Shown here: one piece after another, positions 59,192 to 64,000 of the stretch | Layout: every line of letters starts with the position of its first letter | Position numbering within the stretch: position 1 is the stretch's first letter | NCBI GenBank assembly: GCA_964244615.1 | Contig: CAXTJP010000005.1 | Coordinates: forward strand, 1 to 64,000 | DNA length: 64,000 nucleotides | Source: BOG-908 sp964244615 | GTDB taxonomy: Bacteria; Pseudomonadota; Alphaproteobacteria; Acetobacterales; Acetobacteraceae | Direction of reading: 5' to 3' | The notes under the pieces: generated by a model | Databases searched by the model: none | What the model was told of the DNA's origin: nothing | What the model saw: the letters and a program-made list of their open reading frames with translations, nothing else | Translations under genes and position numbers: made by a program

Positions 59192-60180
59192 GGCGCGAAC
59201 CCGGCGGGGGCGGGGCAGGCGGGATCGGTGAGGCAGAGCACCTTGAACAATTGTCCCATGCGGTCGGGGGAAGCCAGCCGGGCGGCGGCTTCTTGCAGCT
59301 CGGCGCCGCGCGCCGGGTTCAGCGCGATCAGCCGCGCGGTGCGGACGGTCAGGCCGAGCGCCTGCAGGAACGAGCCCTGCGGCACGGGCCCGTGGCAGGC
59401 GGCGCCGTTGGCGAGCGCGGCTGCGCGCAGGGCGGAAAAATCGACATGCGCGGTCAGGTCGGCCGATCCCGGCCCTGAGAGCGGGTCGGCCGCCTGGCCG
59501 CCTTGTATCGCCTGCAAACTCTCGCCGGGCGCCCAAGCGGCCGCCCCGTAGTCGAGGATCAGCGCCGCCCCGCCCTCGCGGGCGAGCCGCCGCGCCAGCA
59601 GGCCGACCCAGTCAAGGCTTGCGGGAGAGGTCTCGAACACGCAGCCCTCCTCGTCCCAGCCGGGCCCGGCTGGCAGGGGAAAGCCGGACGGGTCGGCCGG
59701 TCGCTCGACCATATGCCCGTCCTGCACGTGGCGTTCGGCCCAGCCGACGCCGCGCCGGACGAACTGGCGGATCGGCAGGGCATCGAGGAACTCGTTTGCG
59801 AACAGGATGCAGGGGCCGCCCGCCATGCTGTCCAGGCTGTCGTGCCAGGTCGCGTCGGGCACGCGGGCCGCCTGTTCGGCGCGCAGCCTGGGCGAGGTCT
59901 CGACCAGGTGCACACGGCAGGCGGCGTGGAAGCCGGGCGCCACAACGGCGGTCGCCCGCCTTGCGTCCTGCATCAGCGAGCCACGGCCCGGCCCGGCCTC
60001 GACCAGGTACACTGGATCGGGCGCGCCTATCGACTGCCACGTCACCGCCGCCCAGGCGCCCAGCAACTCGCCGAACACCTGGCCGATCTCCGGCGCGGTG
60101 GTGAAATCCCGGAACGGGTCGTGCTCGGCGTAGTAGCGCGCGTTGGCCCGGGCCATGAACACATCCAGCCGCTCAGGCAA
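59188..60180 (-). CDS. MidA/NDUFAF7-type SAM-dependent methyltransferase
   Basis: 330 aa. The SAM-binding motif is VYLVEAGPGRGSLMQD; FTTAPEIGQVFGELLGAW, CILFANEFLDALPIRQF and ALILDYG are typical of the family of mitochondrial NDUFAF7, an arginine methyltransferase needed for complex I assembly. In alphaproteobacteria it regularly lies between lgt and pgeF, as here. It overlaps lgt by eight bases and pgeF by four. Confidence 0.92.
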   Translation of the reverse strand: MPERLDVFMARANARYYAEHDPFRDFTTAPEIGQVFGELLGAWAAVTWQSIGAPDPVYLVEAGPGRGSLMQDARRATAVVAPGFHAACRVHLVETSPRLRAEQAARVPDATWHDSLDSMAGGPCILFANEFLDALPIRQFVRRGVGWAERHVQDGHMVERPADPSGFPLPAGPGWDEEGCVFETSPASLDWVGLLARRLAREGGAALILDYGAAAWAPGESLQAIQGGQAADPLSGPGSADLTAHVDFSALRAAALANGAACHGPVPQGSFLQALGLTVRTARLIALNPARGAELQEAAARLASPDRMGQLFKVLCLTDPACPAPAGFAP

Positions 60181-60985
60181 CGGCGACGCGTCCGCGTCGG
60201 GCGAACAGCACCAGCCCGACGCCCGCCAGGATCATCGGGACGGACAGCAGCTGCCCCATGGTGGCGCCGTTCCACAGGTACCCCAGGAAATCATCCGGCT
60301 CGCGGAAGAGTTCGCCCACGATCCGGGCCACGCCGTAGCCGATCAGGAAGATGCCGGTCAGCATGCCGAACCGGGCACGCACGCGCTCGCGCCGCGCGAA
60401 CAGCCACACCAGCAGGAACAGCAGCAACCCCTCCATCAGCGCCTGGTAGAGCTGGCTCGGGTGGCGCGGCACGTCGCCGGCGCGCGGGAACACCATGCGC
60501 CAGGGCAGCCAGTCCGGCGCCGGCCGCCCCCACAGCTCGCCGTTGATGAAGTTGGCGACCCGCCCGAGCCCGAGCCCGATCGGCGTCACCATGGCCATGC
60601 GGTCGGCGAAACCCAGGACGGGGATGCGGTTGGTGCGGCAGAACAGCACGATGGCCGTCACCACGCCCAGCATGCCGCCGTGGAAGCTCATGCCCCCGGT
60701 CCAGACCGCCGGGACCTGCAGCGGATGGGTCAGGTAGTAGCCGGGCTGGTAGAACAGGCAGTAGCCGAGCCGGCCGCCCAGCACCACGCCGAGCGTCGCC
60801 CAGGTCAGGAAATCATCGGTCTGCGCCTCGGTCGCGACCGGCGGGGTCCAGCGGGTGATCCGCCGCATCACCTGCCAGCCGGTGACGAGGCCGGTGATGT
60901 AGGCCAGCGCGTACCAGCGTATCGACAGCGGCCCCAGATGCAGCAGCACCGGGTCGAACCGCGGGAATTGCAACGGCGCACTCAT
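60173..60985 (-). CDS. lgt: Prolipoprotein diacylglyceryl transferase
   Basis: 270-aa inner-membrane enzyme that moves diacylglycerol from phosphatidylglycerol to the lipobox cysteine of prolipoproteins. About seven helices. The Lgt signature is GLGRVANFINGELWGRP, and the essential HGG of GGMSFHGGMLG is present. First gene of a four-gene minus-strand operon with overlapping reading frames. Divergent from ubiK. Confidence 0.95.
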   Translation of the reverse strand: MSAPLQFPRFDPVLLHLGPLSIRWYALAYITGLVTGWQVMRRITRWTPPVATEAQTDDFLTWATLGVVLGGRLGYCLFYQPGYYLTHPLQVPAVWTGGMSFHGGMLGVVTAIVLFCRTNRIPVLGFADRMAMVTPIGLGLGRVANFINGELWGRPAPDWLPWRMVFPRAGDVPRHPSQLYQALMEGLLLFLLVWLFARRERVRARFGMLTGIFLIGYGVARIVGELFREPDDFLGYLWNGATMGQLLSVPMILAGVGLVLFARRGRVAVA

Positions 60986-61157
60986 GTAATGGGGATCGTC
61001 CGGCCTAAATCGTCACGAGCGGTGCGCCGCATCCCGTCCTCCGCCAGGGTGATGATGCCGGCGTCGCCGGTGACCAGGAACATGCGGCGCGTTATACGCA
61101 GTGCCGTGCGGGCGAACACCCCCGGCGGCGCACACCTCCCACACAAGGACCACACCC

Positions 61158-61439
61158 ATGGCCGAACGTCCCCGCTTCTTCGAAGACCTGGCCGGTGTCG
61201 CCGGCGGCGCCATCTCGGCCCTGGCCGGCCTGCGCGAGGAGACCGAGGCCGCGATCCGCGCCCGGGTGGACGAGACGATCCGCAAGCTGGAGCTGGTGCG
61301 GCGCGAGGAGCTGGACGCGGTGGCCGAGCTCGCCGCCCGCGCCCGGGCCGGGCAGGAGGCGGCGGAGACGAGGCTGGCCGCGCTGGAGGCACGGCTCACG
61401 GCGCTGGAGACACCGGCTCCTGCTGCGCCGCACAGCTAG
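61158..61439 (+). CDS. ubiK: Ubiquinone biosynthesis accessory factor UbiK
   Basis: 93-aa coiled-coil protein (BMFP/YqiC family). The membrane-binding amphipathic N-terminus (FFEDLAGVAGGAISALAGL) is followed by a long heptad helix RRIEELDAVAEL-type region (RREELDAVAELAARARAGQEAAETRLAALEARLTALE) and a short Pro/Ala tail. UbiK supports the late steps of aerobic ubiquinone synthesis as a scaffold for UbiJ-bound enzymes. The ATG at 61158 gives the usual start MAERPRFFEDL. Confidence 0.9.
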   Translation: MAERPRFFEDLAGVAGGAISALAGLREETEAAIRARVDETIRKLELVRREELDAVAELAARARAGQEAAETRLAALEARLTALETPAPAAPHS

Positions 61440-61508
61440 AGTTTGCAATCGGGTGATGGCTGACCGCACACTGCGCGCCCGTCACCTGCTTGCGAGGGAG
61501 CTCACGCC

Positions 61509-61943
61509 ATGACCGTTGCTGCCATCCTGCGCCACAAGGGACACGAGATCGCCTCCGTCTCACCCGCCACCCGCATCACGCAGGTGACCGGCACGCTGGC
61601 CGAATGGCGGATCGGCGCCGTTCTGGTGTGCGATTCGGCCCGCCAGCTGCTCGGCATCGTCAGCGAGCGGGACATCGTGCGCTGCCTGGCCCGCGATGGT
61701 GCGGCGTGCCTGGACATGACGGCCGCCCAGCTGATGACGCGCGTGCTGCACACCGTCAGCCCCGCGACCACCACCGCCGAGGCGATGGCCGTGATGACCG
61801 CCAGCCGCGTGCGCCACCTGCCGGTGCTGGACGGGGACGAACTGGTCGGCATGATCAGCATAGGCGACGTGGTCAAGGCGCAGCTGGACGCGCAGGCCCA
61901 CGAAGTCGACAGCCTCAAGGCCTACGTCTCCGGCACCATGTAG
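61509..61943 (+). CDS. CBS-domain-pair protein
   Basis: 144 aa, two CBS motifs (about 8-60 and 75-130) and nothing else. QLLGIVSERDIVRCLARDG and ELVGMISIGDVVKAQLD are the typical strand-helix units. Such proteins sense adenine nucleotides or NAD and regulate partner enzymes. The gene stands alone with GGGAG ahead of the ATG. Confidence 0.9.
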   Translation: MTVAAILRHKGHEIASVSPATRITQVTGTLAEWRIGAVLVCDSARQLLGIVSERDIVRCLARDGAACLDMTAAQLMTRVLHTVSPATTTAEAMAVMTASRVRHLPVLDGDELVGMISIGDVVKAQLDAQAHEVDSLKAYVSGTM

Positions 61944-62040
61944 GCGCGGCCCGCCCCCCGGGCTCGGCGAGGGGCTTTCCGGGGATTGTCCGGACGGCCC
62001 GGTTGCAGCAGTCTGCCCGCGCAACGAACGGGATGGTGCC

Positions 62041-62508
62041 ATGCGGGAGCGGTTGCTGCGCAAGCCGGGCTGGATCGGCGACTTCCAGGCGTTCATCATG
62101 CGCGGCAACGTGGTGGACCTGGCGGTGGGCATCATCATCGGCGCCGCCTTCACCGGCATCGTGCAGAGCCTGGTCCGCGACGTGTTCAACCCGGTGATCG
62201 GCCTGCTCACCGGCGGGGTGGATTTTTCGGACCGCTTCGTGACCATTCGCGGCCCCGCCACCACCAGCATCGCCGCCGCCAAGGCGGCCGGCGCGGTCAC
62301 CATCAACTACGGCCTGTTCATCAACGCCGTCATCCAATTCCTGATCGTCGCGTTCGTGGTGTTCTGGCTGGTCCGCACCCTGCAACGCTTCATGCGCAAG
62401 CAGGAGGATGCGCCGTCCGTGCCGCCGGCGTCGGAGACGCTGCTGGCCGAGATACGGGATATCTTGCGCGAGCAGGCGGGCGCGAGGCCGGGAGCCGGAT
62501 CGACCTGA
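62041..62508 (+). CDS. mscL: Large-conductance mechanosensitive channel
   Basis: 155 aa. The pore helix FIMRGNVVDLAVGIIIGAAFTGIVQSLV and the second helix FINAVIQFLIVAFVVFWLVR bracket a periplasmic loop slightly longer than in E. coli. The C-terminal helical bundle region has SETLLAEIRDILREQ. It opens on severe hypo-osmotic shock. It is separated from the kdp operon by about 280 bases in which I see no gene. Confidence 0.95.
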   Translation: MRERLLRKPGWIGDFQAFIMRGNVVDLAVGIIIGAAFTGIVQSLVRDVFNPVIGLLTGGVDFSDRFVTIRGPATTSIAAAKAAGAVTINYGLFINAVIQFLIVAFVVFWLVRTLQRFMRKQEDAPSVPPASETLLAEIRDILREQAGARPGAGST

Positions 62509-62786
62509 GCCCGCGTTCCAGTAACCATCCTGGTTGGCCGGCTGTCTACCCTGGCCCTCCCGTGTAGCCAGCTGGGTGCCGAGCCATGTTGCGACTTCCG
62601 CGGTTACGAACACGGTTGCACCCTCCTGTCTCGGCTTCAACCGTGGCCATTCATGGCGATGTGCGCCGATCGGAACGGTCAAAAGCCTTGGCTTTACGCG
62701 CTCCTTATTATTCTGGCCCCACGCGCCATCGCGCCTTTACGCGGCAGGCGCCTAGTTCGGGCCTCGCTCCCTTGGAAGGCTTCCCA

Positions 62787-62870
62787 GTGCTCGACCTGCT
62801 CGTTGTCGTTTTCGGAACCGGTGGCATCGTTCTGATGGCCGCCTACGCCGCCCTGTGCGATCGGATCTGA
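62787..62870 (+). CDS. Tiny membrane peptide upstream of kdpF
   Basis: 27 aa from a GTG with GGAAGG seven bases ahead: a single hydrophobic helix (LLVVVFGTGGIVLMAAYAALC) and a charged end CDRI. Similar unnamed one-helix peptides ending in [CA]-[DE]-R-[LI] precede kdpF in many bacteria. It is four bases from kdpF. The function is unknown; an accessory role in the Kdp complex is possible. Confidence 0.6.
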   Translation: MLDLLVVVFGTGGIVLMAAYAALCDRI

Positions 62871-62874
62871 GCCC

Positions 62875-62961
62875 ATGCTCGATCTCGTCCTCGGTGGCAC
62901 CGTCTCGTTTGGATTGATGATCTACCTCGTCTGGGCGCTCGTCCGTCCCGAAGATTTCTAA
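62875..62961 (+). CDS. kdpF: Potassium-transporting ATPase subunit KdpF
   Basis: 28-aa single-helix peptide, MLDLVLGGTVSFGLMIYLVW followed by ALVRPEDF. The YLVWALVRPEDF ending is diagnostic. KdpF stabilises the KdpABC potassium pump. It ends eleven bases before kdpA. Confidence 0.93.
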   Translation: MLDLVLGGTVSFGLMIYLVWALVRPEDF

Positions 62962-62972
62962 GGAACACGCTC

Positions 62973-64000
62973 GTGACACTGAACGGGTGGCTTCAGATAA
63001 GCTTCATCCTCACCCTCGTCTTCCTGGCCGCGGTGCCGCTCGGCGGCTACATGGCGTCTGTCGTGCAGGGCCGCGTCGCCTGGCTCGGGCCGGTCGAGCG
63101 CGGGTTCTACACGCTGTCGGGCGTCCACCCCGAGCGCGGCATGGGGTGGAAGACCTACGCCTTCGCCCTCGTGTCGCTGCAGGCGGTCCATTTCCTGCTG
63201 CTGTATGCGATGTTGCGGCTGCAATACTACCTGCCGTTGAACCCGCAGGGCATCGCCGGCATGTCGCCGCAGCTGGCGTTCAACACGGCCATCAGCTTCG
63301 TCACCAACACCAACTGGCAGGCCTATGCGGGCGAGCAGGCGCTGTCCTACGGCAGCCAGATGTGGGGCCTGACGGTCCACAACTTCCTCTCCGCCGCCAC
63401 CGGCATCGCCGCCGCGGTCGCCGTCGCCCGCGCCTTTGTCGCCGGCGGCGTCGACAACCTCGGCAATTTCTGGGCCGACGTCACGCGCATCACGCTGTAC
63501 GTGCTGATCCCGCTCGCCATCCTCATCACCATCGCGCTGATCGCCTGCGGCGTGCCGCAGACGATGGGGGCGAGTGTCGACGCCACCACGCTGGAGGGCG
63601 CGCACCAGATGATCGCCCGCGGCCCGGTCGCCTTCCAGGAGGCGATCAAGCTGGTCGGCACCAACGGCGGCGGCTTCTTCAACGCCAACTCCGCGCATCC
63701 CTTCGAGAACCCGTCCGCGCTCTCCAACGTGCTGGAGACCTGGTGCGAGATCGTCATCCCCTTCGGCCTGGCCGTCACCTTCGGCAGCATCGTGCGGGAC
63801 GGCAAGCAGGGCTTCGCGCTGTTCTGGGTGATGGCGCTCGTCATGGTCACCTGCGTGGTGCTCGTCTACTGGGCGGAGTCCGGCGGCAACCCGCTGCTGA
63901 CCGCGCTCGGCGTCGATCCCTCGCTCGGCAACATGGAGGGCAAGGAGGTGCGCTTCGGCACGGCGCTCTCCTCGCTGTTCGCCGTCACCACCACCGCCAC
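62973..64000 (+). CDS. kdpA: Potassium-transporting ATPase subunit KdpA (3' truncated by window edge)
   Basis: The first 342 codons of the channel-like subunit of the KdpFABC high-affinity potassium pump. GTG start at 62973 with AAGGAACAC ahead. Selectivity-filter regions are visible: NTAISFVTNTNWQAYAGE and VGTNGGGFFNANSAHPFENP, both with the expected T-N or G-G-G patterns. Several membrane helices, beginning with ISFILTLVFLAAVPLGGYM. kdpB and kdpC should follow beyond the window. Confidence 0.96.
   Translation, partial: MTLNGWLQISFILTLVFLAAVPLGGYMASVVQGRVAWLGPVERGFYTLSGVHPERGMGWKTYAFALVSLQAVHFLLLYAMLRLQYYLPLNPQGIAGMSPQLAFNTAISFVTNTNWQAYAGEQALSYGSQMWGLTVHNFLSAATGIAAAVAVARAFVAGGVDNLGNFWADVTRITLYVLIPLAILITIALIACGVPQTMGASVDATTLEGAHQMIARGPVAFQEAIKLVGTNGGGFFNANSAHPFENPSALSNVLETWCEIVIPFGLAVTFGSIVRDGKQGFALFWVMALVMVTCVVLVYWAESGGNPLLTALGVDPSLGNMEGKEVRFGTALSSLFAVTTTA

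Noticed and set aside
62509..62786. Extra gene between mscL and the kdp operon
   Set aside because: Short open frames here lack a ribosome site and have shadow-like composition. The gap more likely holds the kdp promoter; a TATTAT at 62706 has no well-spaced -35.

Overview
The window is GC-rich, tightly packed bacterial DNA with overlapping start and stop codons and many GTG/TTG starts. The housekeeping genes (proS-lolC-lolD-dnaE order, short proS, a single LolC-type permease, lgt with a MidA-type methyltransferase and pgeF, UbiK, a DUF2237 protein, a HIG1-type small membrane protein) point to an alphaproteobacterium. The oxalate/formate-type transporter and the 'beta domain' style protein at 39-40 kb make an Acetobacteraceae-like member of Rhodospirillales most likely. 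That placement is inferred from gene content, not from a database search.

Layout. 1-6.8 kb: proS (cut at the left edge), the lipoprotein-releasing ABC genes lolC/lolD, and dnaE. 6.9-15.7 kb: tRNA-Lys, a thiolase, a DUF2975/Xre pair, a FAH-family hydrolase, then a run (AMP-forming acyl-CoA/oxalate-CoA ligase-like, ketopantoate reductase-like, oxalate/formate-type MFS) ending in hflX. 15.83-20.18 kb: a 4351-bp IS1-family transposon with near-identical 23/24-bp terminal inverted repeats and an 8-bp target duplication. It carries an IS1-type transposase and six passenger genes. Four of these form two toxin-antitoxin-like pairs: a 208-aa protein with an Xre-ImmA/IrrE protein, and a Panacea-domain protein with a small membrane protein. 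20.2-31.6 kb: a GH16 glycosidase with three CBM60-like modules, an MFS exporter, a fused MFS-PlsC-acyl-ACP synthetase (Aas), a TetR regulator, an M3 peptidase and a Kef-type antiporter. 31.7-39 kb: a small Stv-like protein, the minor pseudopilin genes gspHIJK, then an operon of an unknown membrane protein, a DyP-type peroxidase and an unusual cytochrome P450. 39-53 kb: mostly minus-strand genes, including argG, an mscS to pabC run with copper-delivery genes in its middle, mobB-pgsA, an L,D-transpeptidase and ribA. 53-61 kb: an orphan response regulator, xth, two unknown genes, and an lgt-midA-pgeF-lipoprotein operon. 61-64 kb: ubiK, a CBS protein, mscL and the start of the kdp operon, with kdpA cut at the right edge.

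A dispersed repeat of about 128 bp occurs five times (1272, 9064, 15742/20184, 43262, 51494). The best copy has AAGGCAA/TTGCCTT ends and two internal A/T-rich perfect hairpins around a conserved core. All five copies abut the stop codon of a gene. One copy is split by the IS1-family transposon; joining its two halves across the AAAGTTTC target duplication restores a normal repeat. This transposon with its cargo, together with the repeat family, is the most interesting part of the window.
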